The notes under the pieces are model-generated. The model saw nothing but the letters and a program-made list of their open reading frames with translations. It did not search any database and was not told the origin of the DNA. Both the position numbers and the translations under genes were made by a program. Below, piece after piece: positions 1-13,759 of a DNA stretch of 64,000 nt. How positions within the stretch are numbered: the stretch's first letter is position 1; every line of letters begins with the position of its first letter. The DNA is from Xiphias gladius (taxonomy: Eukaryota; Chordata; Actinopteri; Istiophoriformes; Xiphiidae): assembly GCF_016859285.1 (NCBI RefSeq), contig NC_053418.1, forward strand, positions 5,936,521 to 6,000,520, read 5' to 3'.

Positions 1-3000
1 TGTGATATCTGTTCATTGACTCCACCTGATGTTCTTCTCGTATGTCCGTGGAATGGTATTTCACATGAATAAAATCCTATACCAACCACGTCGTGTGTCT
101 GTAGATATGTTTCGATGTGTTAAAATCCTCATTCACAGAGCTGGAGATGACTATGAAATGCTGTGGATCAGTATTGATTGAAATCTTTATCCTTCACATT
201 GAATTCCCCGGAAAGCAATGGATTTTTCAAGGTTCGCTGAATCCGTGGATTGCTTTATTCCACTCCGAGACGCCCTTTGGCTTAGAGTGTTTTGGGCCCC
301 ATCTGTCAAATTTATCCCAACAAAATCGCCTCTTATATCTCCTATGTCCATTTGCGATGGTCGGGGCTGGAGACATCATGTGCAACAATAACCCACAAAA
401 AACTGCTGGTTTACATGTAATGCATATGTAATTATCTACCTAAGTTCACTAAGTCACCATTATAACTTAAACTTATTAAGTAATCTGTGACCTTCATGAA
501 CTTTAACTGGCGCAGTAACAAGTAGCAAGTAGCTAAAATCAAAGCGGAGACGTCTTGTGAGGCGGTAACACATCCAACATACATATACTGGGGTGTTAAT
601 ATTGCATGTACATTTGCTTTTTTGAAGCTGCCTTTTTTGCTAGTAAATGTTGTGATGATGTACTATATGATAGGATGCTGGCCTCTTGCTCACAGCACCG
701 TATTCCATCCTTGAGCTGCTGAATATACAAGTGGGTGGTGAGAGGAGATTAGGAGCGTCTTGAATTGCCAGGAGGTACGGGGCCTGTGTCCCAGAACAGA
801 CTGAGCCAAACAACAAGCTCTGAATGACGGAAATCTAACTTCCCTTTGATTGAAAGGGAATCTCCGATACATAGAGTTTTGGTCATTTGGTGTTATTCAG
901 GACAATGCTAACAAACAGTTGGCATATCCATTCGGCTATCATAGGTAAAGGTGCATTTACAGTAAACGTGAACTTCAAACAATATGCATAGATTTATGTC
1001 AATTAAAGTGAATGCAGTGAATTAAAATGTTCATATACACACATTAAGATGAATTTTTTTTTTTTGAAGATAAGATTAGCAAAAAATAACAGCACAGTCT
1101 TTTGGGTGATGAATCCTCCTTTTATGGTTTTCTACAAAGCTTGTAGACTTGTATTCTAACAAAAGAAAACTTAATTTTTCCTAACATTTCGATCTGGATA
1201 CATCTTATGGGCAGAATTTTCCCATCTCTGAGTGAAAAAAACTCTTTTCACTGAAAACATCTAAGAAAGGAAGACATCTCATAAGGTTTGGCCATAACAT
1301 GTCAGTGTCTCCTAGGGATTCTTTTGGGCCTAACACACTAGAACTGATTGTTAGAGATGGCTCAGTCAGGTTCATTTTTCTAATTCTTATTTTCAACAAG
1401 ATCCCACAATTTAAAATGGACTCTACCAAATGTTTGAAGAAGCATTAAAATCTTTATCAAATGTCCCTTCTAAATGGCAGTGCACCTAACGGCTACATTG
1501 CAAAGCTTTGGTATATTTGCATTCTGACGTATTTTTCTATGTTCACCACACAAGCCATTCAAACCTAAGTGTCAAACCTCTCATTTCTGCATACTGAATT
1601 ACCAAAACGGACTCACATTGTCGAAGGAGACAGTTGCTGTAACATTGCCCTGAAATCAGACAACAGTATTATGATTCATGTTGCATGTTACTGATGCCTC
1701 AAATAGAAATAGCTAAAAGAGACTAAGACTAAGCACTGCTGAAACATGCTGAGATATACACATTGTACATGTACTGAAATAGCAGCAACTTAAGACATAT
1801 ACTAGACTGGATTTAGTCCCGGACAAAATTGTGTTGAAAAAAAAAGAAATAAATGAGTTTATAAAGTGTTTGCAATTGCAAATAAAATTTGAGGGAGAAT
1901 TGTAAAGCAGCTTCTAGAGAGCTTTTTCATGCATTAACCCATTGTAACGATGTCACTATGAGAGAATGGATCACTCAGTGATTATTATGTTTGTCCTTTA
2001 TCACATTTTCCCAACTTGATATGCTCTACAATGTTCCAAACGTTGTCAAAATGAACAAACCAGAGAGAGGTGAAATAAGATAAGTATTTCATTTCTTTTG
2101 GCTCAACATTAATCAGTTGCCGAATGCCTCGAGGTGACCACTGGTACTCAAAAGGAAATAACTGGCATGACATTAATCTTTGTGTGCTAAGTAAAAACCC
2201 TGAAGGTACAAAAAAAAGAAAAAAAGGGGGGGGGGGGTCAGCGAGCAGCCAGCAATGACTGGCAAACCATTACACTGACCTGTTGATCAATGGAGGTGAG
2301 AAAATCAAGTTCCACATGAGCGCATAAATCATAATGGAAGAAGAGCCACTAGTCAGTTTCAACACGGTGGTGGAGTGCCCAAATCAAAAGTCTTGTGTTT
2401 TTTCAGGAGAGAAGCCAGATTTATCCCAGATTCCTCTGTGGGATCAATGACTCACGGTAACTTTATTACTCAACTTCGGGGTTCACAAAGAGCACTATTG
2501 CATCAGTCCATAAAAGGGCTCACACTGAAGTTCTGCATATCACCAGTGCCTTCGTGCATTCAGGGACATTCTCCCTTCCTTGGTAAAGCTTAAAGGCTTT
2601 TCATTTAAAAAAAAAAATATATCTTGATGCCGCTTCAAAAGAACAAGCCAAGGTTAGGCATGGTTCTTAATATGACTCAAAAACCCAAAGATGGCATGAG
2701 CCCAGTGGGTGGGAGAAGGGACATGAGAACATGTGTCAAAAATACTCCAGATAAGAGCTAAGGGCTATGCAAACCCTTAGAGGAAGTTGTGTTCACAAAC
2801 ATAAGAGGCAATGTAGCATGTTTTCCTCCCCACCATACCTAAATAAGCACTAGAGATAAGCCGATTTGGTGGAGCACCAGTGGTAATCAGATTTATTTTT
2901 GTAGGAGGGCGAATTAGAGAGCAAATAAAAGTTTGTTCTGGGGATTCTCCGAATCCATAAAAAGCATATTTAGATGGATAAGCAAATGTTCACATGGAAG

Positions 3001-4029
3001 GGCAAAAATAATCATGCTGGGAAACACTGAACGTTAAATCACTAATTGCCTGATTGTTTGCCGGTCAGGTGCCTTGTACATACTTGTGTGCAGGTAGTGA
3101 ATGTGCATACAAGCGTTTGCAAAGTAATAGGTCGAAGTGAAGCTCAATATCAGAATTAAAAGCTGCACATTCTTGTTTCAGCCAGTCCTTTCAATCGTCC
3201 TCGCTCTCCCGGGTGTCTGAGCACACCAGATCATTATCATTTCCCAATAAAGGTGCCGAATGCATCTGCACTATTCAGCTGAGTTAATTGTCTAGGGACC
3301 GTCTGTAGTGTTTGCCAATCACCATCAATTTGGACGGCCCAGGCTGCATACAGATTACTTGTTTGTGATCCATACATGAAGCAAGCTTTCCGAAACGGCA
3401 GCACTGCAATTTGTATCAGTGCATATTGCACCATCAGATCACATTGTTTTCAACAGGGACATTAGCAGTCGCATCAGGCCAGACTGTGATTTCCCACGGA
3501 GTGCGAGTGATTAAAAGGAGTGATTCTCAGCAGTGGCAGAAAAATGGAGACATATCTCATCCATTACTGATGAGCCTGTTTAGCCTCCATCGATGAAACC
3601 AGGGGGTCTGAGCTTAGTAATGATTTATTCTTTCAATCTCATATTTCAGTGCGGGCAGAGTTATAATTGTTTAATGCTTTTTTCAAGTCATTTAATCACA
3701 GTAATCAATAGTAAACAAAAGGTAAAGAAAATTAAAGCCCTTTAGTGAAGTTCAGGGTGATCAATAGCACTGTTATTGTCGACCACAAATGAATACACGT
3801 CTCTGTAAAAAAGATCCACTTTACTTTCATTATACTAGAGACACAAGGCTTTATGAATGCATGCTCCACACATTTCAAATGTACAGTGGCCATTGTTCAG
3901 CCTCCCTCAGATATATTTACCATATTGTTACACACTGTCATAAAACTCTTATATCTGCATGAAAAAATAAAAATTTATCTCAAGGCTTTAGAGAGCTGCT
4001 TCATGGATGTACAGGGATGAGGGGAAAGG
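1..4029. other. non-coding intergenic stretch
   Basis: No exon with plausible splice sites and coding character was found on either strand. Open frames here are short and have no recognisable family. A G-run lies near 2226-2237. The stretch from about 3160 to 3760 has the even base mix and homeodomain-like TAAT motifs often seen in conserved non-coding elements, but conservation cannot be judged from one sequence. Confidence 0.6.

Positions 4030-4089
<60 letters not shown>
4030..4089. repeat. (CA)n microsatellite
   Basis: About 60 bases of CA dinucleotides with one small interruption near 4053. It produces a false Cys-Val-rich open frame on the minus strand. Confidence 0.98.
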
Positions 4090-4091
<2 letters not shown>

Positions 4092-7000
4092 CTAAACACA
4101 GTCTGTATATTTGTTGTTTGTGCTGTCTGTTTATTCTCCCCAAACAGTCCAGCTGTTAAAATTGCACAAATGAGGTGAGAAAATTTGCTCCCTTTTCTTT
4201 CTGAAACACCTTCAACGTGCAACCCCTTACGTTTGTGAGGGTTCATCTCAAACACTTAGCTGAAACAATGTTTAGAGATGATTCATCGGACCTGAGTAAA
4301 GTTAGCGTGGATTCAAGCTTCTCTAGACCCCTAATCCTATGTCCCCTAAAATTTACCCTACCATTAATTCTATGCCTAATTAAAACTGTTAACCTAAATT
4401 CTTGAAAATTTAGCATTTACGAAAATTAAATTTTAACCCCGCACCCAAATCCCAAAAATACCCTAGACCAGAAACAACCCACGATTGACTTAGTCAAAGG
4501 ACAACCAAACACAACTGCCCCAGACTGCAGGCTTTTCCTCACATGACTGCGTTATCATTATGTGGATAACACAACTGACAAAGACACTAAGAAATATGAG
4601 TGTATCAGCCTTTTTAGCAACTAAAACTGCATGTCAACAAAATAAGTTCTAATAGGTTTCCACACAGTCAAACATAAAAGCAGCCTATCTCCAGCCAACT
4701 TCCATTATAAATCACCAATCTCTGGAACAACATGCCTGTCCAGCTCAGACTGCCACTGCCTCCCTCCTGCCTTGTGTGTTGTCCAGCACGTTCAGAGCTC
4801 AGGAGATGGACAGTAATCAACACGCTTCCAGGAAATCAAACAATGTTATATTTCCTGCCAAGAAGAGATGTCATTCAAATCGACCCTGAAGCCAAGGCCA
4901 ATTCGCTTATGAGTGAGGATCTGGGGACCTGCTTGATGTTATAAGTGCTGGACTTGATGGGAGCAGATGGAGCACTCACTGTTGATGTTGGGCCGGCAGC
5001 AGCGATCTGAGGTTTCAAGTTTTATTTTCTGTTTATTTACGTTTATATGATGGATTTTTTTCTTTTCTATTTTTTTGACAGGAGGAAGAACTTTGGGGTT
5101 TTTGTCTTTCTGCAGTAATGTGACAGAGCTTCAGCTGGATCACAGATGTCTAGTTTGGCTATGTTATTGAGATTTTAATAAATTTTTCGATGAAGAAAAA
5201 TCCAAAATAATTTAATGGCTCTGGACACCCGCACAGGAGTTAGTCACTTTAACTGATTAGACCTGTGCTCTGGGTGGAGCTCTGCTGGATGTACATGAGC
5301 TCACCAAATACTAATATATAACTAATCAGTGGGAAGAAGATTTCAGAAAACAAGGAAACTCACATTCCCTGCCTTTGCAGTCCCACACTTTCATACAGCA
5401 GGGGGTGTAGTTTTCTGCTCTGATCGGAGCAGTGCAGTTACTGAGAGGTCAGAAGAGGAACTACATGAAGGCCAATTAATATATTACTTGCATCTTTCAG
5501 TTGATGCATAAGACTCTTTGTTAACTGAGTATTCTGTTGAAATACAACAACGTGTTGGTTGCTTATTATTTCTGATGATAGAAATAAACCTAGCAATTAC
5601 AGGAAATGTGTAACACCTCAAAGTCTACCAATACTGATGGACTCAGAGTTTGTTTCCATTGAATACAGAATTAAGGGCATTTAATGACATTTGGTTTTAT
5701 TTTGGATTTTAGGATTTAACTAAAGAACTTCAGTGAACTTGAAATTCAGTGTGTAAGCCAAAATACTATGTTGCCATGCATATTCCTGGTGCTACCTTCT
5801 TATTTATGACATATTTAGATTGAGAATTTTTAAGGGAATTTGAAAACCAGTCTTTTTTTGGAAGACAAAAATATTGAGGAAACTACTAAAGCAAAAGGAC
5901 TTCATTAATAGTTTTTCAGATTTTGTGTGTGAACGTCTCCAACACCAAATAAGCAATAAAGTTGAAGCTGTGCCACCCTAACAAATAACCCGGACAATGT
6001 TAATCAAGAACAGCCTGTATTGCCACACAGTCGAGAGAATAAGTCTTATCGGCCAAAATAAGTGAAAACACCTTTGTGGTGTACCTTGTGTATGCACTTT
6101 AACAACCTGGAAATATGTATAAAGACTACACAAAAAGATTGTTTACAATGACAAAATACATTGTAAATGCTAGCAACCTTTCCTACTGTGAGGTACTGTA
6201 ACTTTCCATTCACACAAAAGGCTGAAACAGTGCTCTTGTACCTAATGAGATCCAGTTTGAAAAATGCCTAACAATTTCACCTTTACAAAACTCTTAATTA
6301 AAAGCTTAGGGACACAGTAAGACAAAGGCCATGGGTAATCAAATTCATGAGCAGTCTGTAATGCCTAAAATGTAGGGAACCTGGATCTTAACATCCAGAA
6401 ACGTGATCCTCTGCCTGTGGCCATCAACCCAGTCAGGATCGGCTGCAGGGATGAATAATATCCCACAACCACAGATTCAGAGGGGTGTCAGGTGGTGGTG
6501 CTGCCGGAATCGGTCACATATTATAGAGTGACTACAGATAAAACGCTTTGAATGCCACTGCACTTAAACTAGGCTACGTAACTATGCGGCGGCGGACGTT
6601 ATTGACATGGGTCTGCCGTAGTGAAACTGCAGTGTTCTGACGATGGACTACTAAAAGTGCATCACAGATACTTCACCCCATGTGTACTTAACATGTTGTT
6701 TCATGCAGGCTGTATAAATGTGGACAACCTGATGGAAAAAAAAACAAAAAAAAAAACACTACTTCATTACCAAGGTTGGAATTAAGATTTAAAATAGGGA
6801 GTATAAGGCTATTAGTCACAAAAATGGAACAAAATGGTCGTCACATTGAGAATGGTTGCTCACGCTCTCCCTCCTGCCCACTCAGACATGAATCCCATTT
6901 AGTATGATTGTATTAAAATAAGTTAAATTCATGCAAGATAGGCATAACATGTTAAGAATGACGACAAACGTGAGCTTAAGTTTCAAACATGTTGAATTAA

Positions 7001-7741
7001 AAACCCTCATCTTTCTTAAAATGTCTCATTCCCCTTTTTCTTGAAAGACAGACATCTGTGTTATGTTTTATATGGTGATTATAATCTGATTGTAATCCTA
7101 TGCATATATTATATTAAGATCCACCACACAACTCCGTAAACACCTTGAAATGTTGACTTAGATTGTGTTTTGAAGATGTTTTGTCTGATACAGGCTGTGG
7201 ATGTGTAATGTGACGAAATAGTTGATTCCCCAAGGACAGATAATCAAGGGCCCAACACTACTGCACTCAGTGTCGCAGTGAATGGCCAATAACCAATATA
7301 CCCAGCTAAGTAGTATACATCCTGATGAGTCTATCTTCAATTAGTGGCCTATAAAAGGGCCGCTGGGGAGTATCAGAGTTAGAGTAAAATGGGAGATATG
7401 GAGCTTGCTGCTGCTGTGTGGCTCAACTTACAGTGAAAGCGTAGAGACGTTCACAGGAGGAGGGTACGACTGCGGAGGCTCATGGCATTGTGTTCACAAA
7501 TGGTAAGAGGGTGCTGATATGGCTTTTGAACATAGATCACAGAGCTTGCTTAAATGGGACATACCGTCAAAGCAAAGCTGAAATTGTTCCTTCAAATCTA
7601 ATGTGTTTTGATGTAGAATATAGCAGTTATGGATGAATCATTATGCATAATTAGGTTTAAAAATTAAAATATGACAGAATAAATTGAAAATGCATAACTC
7701 GTGCTTTCTTTTCCTATTTACACTTTGTTTTGTCTTTTACA
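4090..7741. other. non-coding intergenic stretch
   Basis: AT-rich, with no supportable exon. The part from 4320 to 4480 is notably poor in G on the plus strand and rich in CCTAA/CCCTA-like words, so it may be a decayed simple repeat. From about 7340 ('ggcctataaaagggcc') the sequence may already belong to the Harbinger element that follows, but its end could not be fixed. Confidence 0.5.
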
Positions 7742-8500
7742 GCAGAGGAACAAAATATATGCCACCCCCAACGTACATCCCTCTTGTACATATCTATTTA
7801 GAGCTATCGAAAGACATGCGCTTTGACTACCGCATGTCCAGGCCATCCATTGAGACACATATGGCCCTTCTCAGGGGGAAAAAGACCCATGGCTGAATCC
7901 AATATATGGAGGTCCTCCTCATGGTCTACTGGCTGGCACATGGATTGTGTTACATCGTTGTCTCCCAGGTCTTTGATGTGCCAAAGCCGACTGTGCTTGA
8001 CATTCTACATCGGATGTGTGACGCAATCCCGTCTGTCCTGGACATAGGGGTCCACTTCCCCCACACTTTGGCACAGTGTGCTGAAGTTGGCCGTGGCTTC
8101 CGACGCCAACCTAACAGCCAAGCCTTCAGCCACTATGTGGGAGCCGTTGATGGACTGGATGCCACGTCCACATCAAGGCTCCCCGTGGTCAACATGTACA
8201 AGATTACCTGAACAGGAAACTCTTCTTCTCTATCCAGCTTCAGGCAATCTGTGACGTATTTGTTGGTTAACCTGGTTCAGTCCATGACCCCAGGGTACTA
8301 AGAAATAGCCCGCTGTTTGTTTGGTGCTTTTACCCACCATCTGGTTACTTTTATCGTGGGAGATGGGGGATAGCCGTGTCTGACTGCACCGGTCAACCTC
8401 ATTACCCCATACCGGGAACCACTGAGGCGAAGAGTGGAGGCGCTTTTCAACACTCACCAAGCCAGAGGATCCAGTGCCGCCACCACCACCACCTGTGCAA
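7742..8500 (+). pseudogene. decayed PIF/Harbinger (HARBI1-like) transposase
   Basis: Fragments in changing frames match the Harbinger nuclease in the right order. 7742-7893 encodes the N-terminal part, with a piece reading FDYRMSRPSIETHMALL. 7906-8205 reads VYWLAHGLCYIVVSQVFDVP and then VGAVDG, the segment holding the first catalytic Asp. 8199-8264, one frame over, reads DYLNRKLFFSIQLQAICDVF. 8270-8355 reads GSVHDPRVLRNSPLF. From 8358, in a further frame, GDGG is followed by a stop at 8371-8373 where the family has Tyr, then PYREPLRRRVEALF. Stops and at least three frame changes make it dead. A possible intron acceptor (ttttacag) precedes 7742. It is a fossil DNA transposon, not a host gene; terminal repeats and target-site duplications were not identified. 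Confidence 0.85.
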
Positions 8501-8604
8501 CGGGATGAACGTGGAAGGTCAGTAATGCGCGGAAAGACTGGAAGCACAAGTCTCAGCCCCAAACCAGTGTCCCTCAACTTTGCAAGATCATGACTATTTC
8601 ATTC

Positions 8605-8790
8605 ATTTCGTTCACTAACCGGAGGGTCGGTGGTTTGATCTCTGGCTCGTCCAGTCCACATGTCAAAGTACTCTTGGGCAAGATACCGAACTCCAAATTG
8701 CCCCGATGGCTGTGTCATCAGTATGTGTGAGTGTGTGTTAATGTAAAGTGCTTTGAGTGGTCGGTCACTGTGCATTTGGGTTCTTCTACC
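8605..8790 (+). repeat. tRNA-type SINE copy
   Basis: The segment has the order seen in many teleost SINEs: a B-box-like block (ggtcggtggtttgatctctg), then 'ttgggcaagataccgaac', 'ccccgatggctgtgtcatc', a TGTGTGAGTG run and 'aaagtgctttgagtggtc'. It directly follows the Harbinger fossil. The A-box half is not clear, so the copy may be 5'-truncated. Family assigned from memory of fish repeats. Confidence 0.65.
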
Positions 8791-8799
8791 TTTACTCGC

Positions 8800-11370
8800 C
8801 AGGTACATCCTGGCGTTGAGAAGAATCCAATGGGAATCTCAGTAAAAACTTGCCCCTCTCTCTCTCTCTCCACACCTCCCTACATCTCTCTCTCGCTTCT
8901 TCTTGTCATCACTTAATGCTTCATTTCTTTTCTCCATCAGCCTGAAGGAGCAGTACAGCACTGTTGCATTGGGGGAAAACTGCTTTCCTTCGCAGCCTTT
9001 CCTTCTACCATTCAAACTGAAACATCGTTGCTGTCTCTTGACATTTTGCCATCAAGCTCCAATAACTTAGACATATGCTTGGTCACAGTTTTAATTCATT
9101 TCAGTGCTATAAATTTCCATCATGGTCCTGCCTGCCAAGTTACATTGTGTCATGTTTCTGTCTGTCTCTGTGATTGTCTTCAGTGGCATTATCATTCACG
9201 TCATGGTCATGGACTGGAGCCAAGACTTGATTGGATCAGGAGTCACCGAACTTCCAGTTTTAATTGAATAGAAGCTCGCTCTCCCGAGGGGTCTACCAGT
9301 AGCCCGTGGTAAAAAAATACCAAGCAGGGCATTAACAATATTCATGAGATAGTTAGGGTGTATTAACTGGATGCTTTAAATAGGTTACTAGCCAGTGAAT
9401 ATCAATAAATCATTTTTTCTCTGACATTTTCGTGGTCAGAGTACATGTGGCTTGATTTCAGACTGAATGAAAATAATATAAACAAACCATTACTTTAGAA
9501 ACTCTACAGCCTGAATAAATATTTCATGAAAAATGATTATAAATGCGGCTCTGAGATGGAAGTTGTGCACTCTTCTGATCATAAATTTTAATCTCTGTAT
9601 CTTGATTGTCAAATACTTTCTGCTTTTTATCTTTGATGTGCTGGGCTTCACATGAATATGCTGGAAAGGAGTTATTTAAATTTTTTTTTTTCTTTTTTCC
9701 TCCTTTCAAAATCCTGGCAGCACTCTCTGCCATGTTTTCCCTCAACTGTTTGTCAGTTCGGAGGCAGCTCGATCATCCGAATAACTATCACAGTTAAAAC
9801 ATGTCATAGTTAAACATGTGTGCCAGTGGAGAATTCTCCGAAACCCAGTGGCTTCGGCAAACAGTCCAAACATGCTGAAAAGAGTTTACGTGAGAGCACT
9901 TTTAGGGGAGTTAGGGGTAATGAGTGAATAAATTATCATTCAAAAATGGATGAGCTTTTTCTTGTGGTTTCACACGCACCACATTCTTATATCCCACCGA
10001 TCAATTAGAAAAACTGCTCCTATCCCCCTGGAATCTCATAGACCAAAGGCTTGGAAACTTTTGTCAGAACACACCTCAAACAGATATCAGAGCGCTCCCT
10101 GAATCAAATGGCTGGCAGCCCTGCGACTGCTTCATCCAAGCTTGGACGTGGAACACTGCTGCTCTGCTGCTTAATAGAGGGGCGCAATGAGCGTTCATAT
10201 TTATATTCATAGTCACATCATCAAAATTTCTTTTGAGAGCGAAGAAAGCATTAATCATAAGCCAAAACCAATAGGAAATTTAACTGAAGACTTTTAACTT
10301 CAGACTCAATACATAATATAAATGAAGTTTGAGAACTTAGGTTCACAATGAGACAAAAAAAAAAAAATTCAAATATGATTTTTGACCAAAGTTGGCTAAA
10401 TCGGACTTAACAGCAGATGCCACAAATATTGACACACATTAAATTATGTGATGCTGTAACAGTATACCTACGTATCATACAGTAACTCTGTACTTTGACA
10501 TTACTTATGACAGATTTAAGATGTTTGACCTTCCTTTGCTCCTTTTGTCGTACATCTGAAACATTTACAACTTTAAAGTGATCTGAGCTGAGAGTAAGAT
10601 GTAATACATGATATAGAAAAGCATTTCTCACTGTCCACCCCCCCAAAACAAAAAAAATAAAACAAATCACATTTTCTCCCCATCTGTTAGAATCTATTAA
10701 TGTCAACAAAAAGCACTGGGACATTTTACATGTTTTTTTTATAATCCAACCAAATCAAACTTTAAAAATAATTCACTAACTTTTGTTGAACAGCAGCCAC
10801 TGTGGATACAAGATGCAGGATAATAAATAATATTTGCTTTAAAAATATCATTAGGCAACCTGGGTATAAGCGAGAGAAATTGGAGACTCTCCACAGACTC
10901 CTAGGACCTTCGAGGCAAGGGTCACATGACTGAGACCAGTAAGCCACCCTTCGATAGCCTTGCTAGCTTTTCTACTTTTGCTGTATAGGTGAGGAGTATT
11001 GAAATGCATGACAGTTGTCCAAGAAAAATTGGTTAAAAAAAAAAAAAAAAAAACTTCAGCAAAAGGAAAAGCACAATAAAGTATTTTTAAATTGATGTTC
11101 TGTGTTGCTTTAATTTTTTCACCTATTTGAACTAGGCTTATTTTGATGAAATTATACCATGTCAGTGTGATTTTACTATATCAATACATAAAAAAAGATT
11201 GAGAGAAAATAAAGGCTTGTGAACTAACACAGATCAGTGGTATTGTAGTGAAAAGAGTGACATTTTCAATAAATCAATTCCTATTGAAGTGTCCATTGTA
11301 AGATTTTTAAATAACTTAATTCTGCTAAACCCACAGCCAGTGTGGTGTACATAAATTGATACTGTAACAG

Positions 11371-11417
<47 letters not shown>

Positions 11418-12511
11418 CAGTAAACATGCTAGCTATTAGCTCGCTAGCCATAGTGCTAGCTCAGCTGCCCCCATCAGTCACATGACCCTCACATTGTAGG
11501 TCATAGCGGTCCGTTGAGAGTGGAACCACAAGCAGAAAACCCATTAACGTCTGCTGTTGTGGCACAGTACCGTGTGTTTACTTCTTGTTTTACTTTAATC
11601 ATAAAACCACTGAAATGTTTCTGCAATATGTTAAAAAAAAAAAAAAAGTAGCAGTGTAACAGTATCATTGGAGTCTAAAAACCAGCAAACTAAGTCAGTT
11701 ACCAAGCAATCTCCCTCTCAAGTGTACACATCTGCTCTCCTTTGGATCTCAGTCAATATTCTGTTGCATTTTGTTTGATCTGCAGTTCAATGCCTTCTTA
11801 CATAAGAAAACTACATAAAGTAGCAACAAAAGAAAAAGAAACACGTCGCTAAGCTATGCCTCGTTTTCTTTGTGAGCGCCTGTCTCAAGCAGGAATGATG
11901 ATATTTCCAAGGTGACGAAGGAAAGAAGGTTCATGTGCTCAGTCCCTGCAACAGCCAAGGTTACTGTAGATCCAATAGGTGTCAAGCTCAAGTGTCTTTG
12001 AGAGAGATGAGATACCGAGAGATGGTTAACCCCCACCTGTGCACTCAATGTCAGACCCTTTGATTAAATAAATGGCTAAACTGTATTTCAAACCTGCTCA
12101 AGTACGATGTTTTTGTCGCCTGTTCGTTCATAGGTTGAACTATACCAAGCATAGGTCAGAGTGGTTACTGTCTCACAAACCCTGAATTATTGACATGTCT
12201 TCAAATTAAATCAATGGTCTTGGTAAAGTAGCAACAAATGACTTTGGAGCTGCCATATACGCAATGCCATACCTTGAATCACAGGGGAAGATAACTGAGT
12301 AACAATCTAGAACAGCTTGAGGTTCAATGTCAAGAAATCACGTAATGTAATGTGAGTAAATTGCACACATCACGGTTTGTGAGGGATCATTTTGGGATTA
12401 AAGGAAGTCAAAAGAGACCAAAGGAGTCTTGGTTGGAGTGCTTGGTTGCAAATTTTGCATTCTAATTCATCACTATCATGTGCTGCCGGTGACAATGAGC
12501 AACACCAGAAT
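8800..12511. other. non-coding intergenic stretch
   Basis: No coding exon is supported. It holds poly-A/poly-T runs, a CT-rich piece near 8851-8895 and one microsatellite. Open frames are short and unrelated to known families as far as I can see. Confidence 0.55.
11374..11416. repeat. (CA)n microsatellite
   Basis: About 43 bases of uninterrupted CA dinucleotides. Confidence 0.98.
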
Positions 12512-12517
12512 TTTATT
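12512..12517 (-). promoter_or_regulatory. candidate poly(A) signal AATAAA
   Basis: Plus-strand TTTATT is AATAAA on the minus strand. It lies about 113 bases beyond the stop codon of the candidate terminal exon at 12630-12743, a normal distance for a short 3' UTR. The hexamer alone is common by chance in AT-rich DNA. Confidence 0.4.
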
Positions 12518-12629
12518 CAAGCAAGTAACTACTCTAATGAGTATCGTTTAATATAGACGGGATGCCTCTTTCTTTTGCACTTCATGAAGTTGCCTTCTGC
12601 AACATATTTCACTTTTGTAAACATGTAAC

Positions 12630-12743
12630 TTAATTGTCCTTTAACTGAAGGGTCACAGGCTTGATAGCAACCACAGATGAGGCATCTATCAGATTGTCGG
12701 TTATATCCACCTCCTCCTCCTCCGCCTTACGAGTCCTTGTTTC
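12630..12743 (-). CDS. candidate terminal coding exon, gene unassigned
   Basis: On the minus strand a long T-rich tract ending in tgtgtgtag is followed by 114 bases open in phase 0. They encode 37 residues and a TAA stop. The peptide begins ETRTRKAEEEEVD and ends SSVVAIKPVTLQLKDN. The strong polypyrimidine tract, codon-like composition, stop and downstream AATAAA together suggest the last exon of a minus-strand gene. I do not recognise the protein. No upstream exon that joins in phase was found: an exon-like block at 16954-17151 ends in the wrong phase. It could also be a chance open frame. Confidence 0.4.
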   Translation of the reverse strand, partial: ETRTRKAEEEEVDITDNLIDASSVVAIKPVTLQLKDN

Positions 12744-13759
12744 CTACACACACACAAAAAAAAAAAAAAGGAAAAAAAAAGTGTCACAATAATAAATGCT
12801 ACTTGTAGAATTCACCATGGACAAGGGATTTGACAGGCAGATTGATTGCTTTTATGGTGTAGTCAAATTTTATCTGCAGTGGTAGGGGATTTATAGCTTC
12901 CAGTGGTGGATGGACGGACTGTTTGCTGGCAAGAGTCCTGGCTAGATTTTTCCGAGCAGAGAAATAGCCACAGAGGAGTTAGATGATTGTTTTGTATAGA
13001 AATGTTTGTTTCATGATTGAAGCTGGTTGCTCGATTGTGTCCATAAATCAGAGCTAAGACATTTTGTAAACAGAAGAGTCCTTATCAGTATGTACAATGG
13101 TGCTTTCCTTACTCACTATGTGTGTGTGTGGCACAATTTCAGTTCACCTTATTTTGCAAGGATAATCCACTCAATATGGCTGCTCCTCTCTGGGCATACA
13201 GAATGTATTTAAACGCAACAAAACAATAAGCGTTTCTTTCAAAGACCGGCAGCCTGGCTTCCAGAAACTGGAGTAACAGAACAGCGTTAGATCAAAGTTA
13301 ACGACTGACCACCAGAGCTGCGAGTCTCATGACAAACTAAAATTTGAAAAACCACATTTAGATTGTTAAAAATTTTTGCAAATGGCTGGTACTGACACCA
13401 TTGCGGACAAAAAATTCAAATAAATGTTGACGCTGGTCTTCAAATCTGTGCGTCACATCCCCAAACAACAGGGCTGACTTTAAACAGTCCTGTGATCATT
13501 AATGTTCTACTAGTGATCAAAGCTAAAAAAAAAAGATTACAAGTGGTGGAATCCACATTTCCTGGAAACCCCTGAAGTCAGAAATGCTGCATTCAAGAGG
13601 AACCTCCCGTATTGTACCATATCTAGAATCTGCGAGGAACGTCTACAAGAGAAGAAACTAATCCAATGGATTTCAAATGCAAATTGAAATCTGGATGTCA
13701 GAGCAATTGCCTGACAGACTGTGCAGACTTATGATTAATGAGATGTTTTGTAGGGCTGA

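Noticed and set aside
12804-12999. Open minus-strand stretch beside the candidate terminal exon (PLPLQIKFDYTIKAINLPVK)
   Set aside because: The only good donor (CATG|GTGAAT) leaves a phase that reaches a stop in the 12630-12743 exon, so it cannot be its partner.
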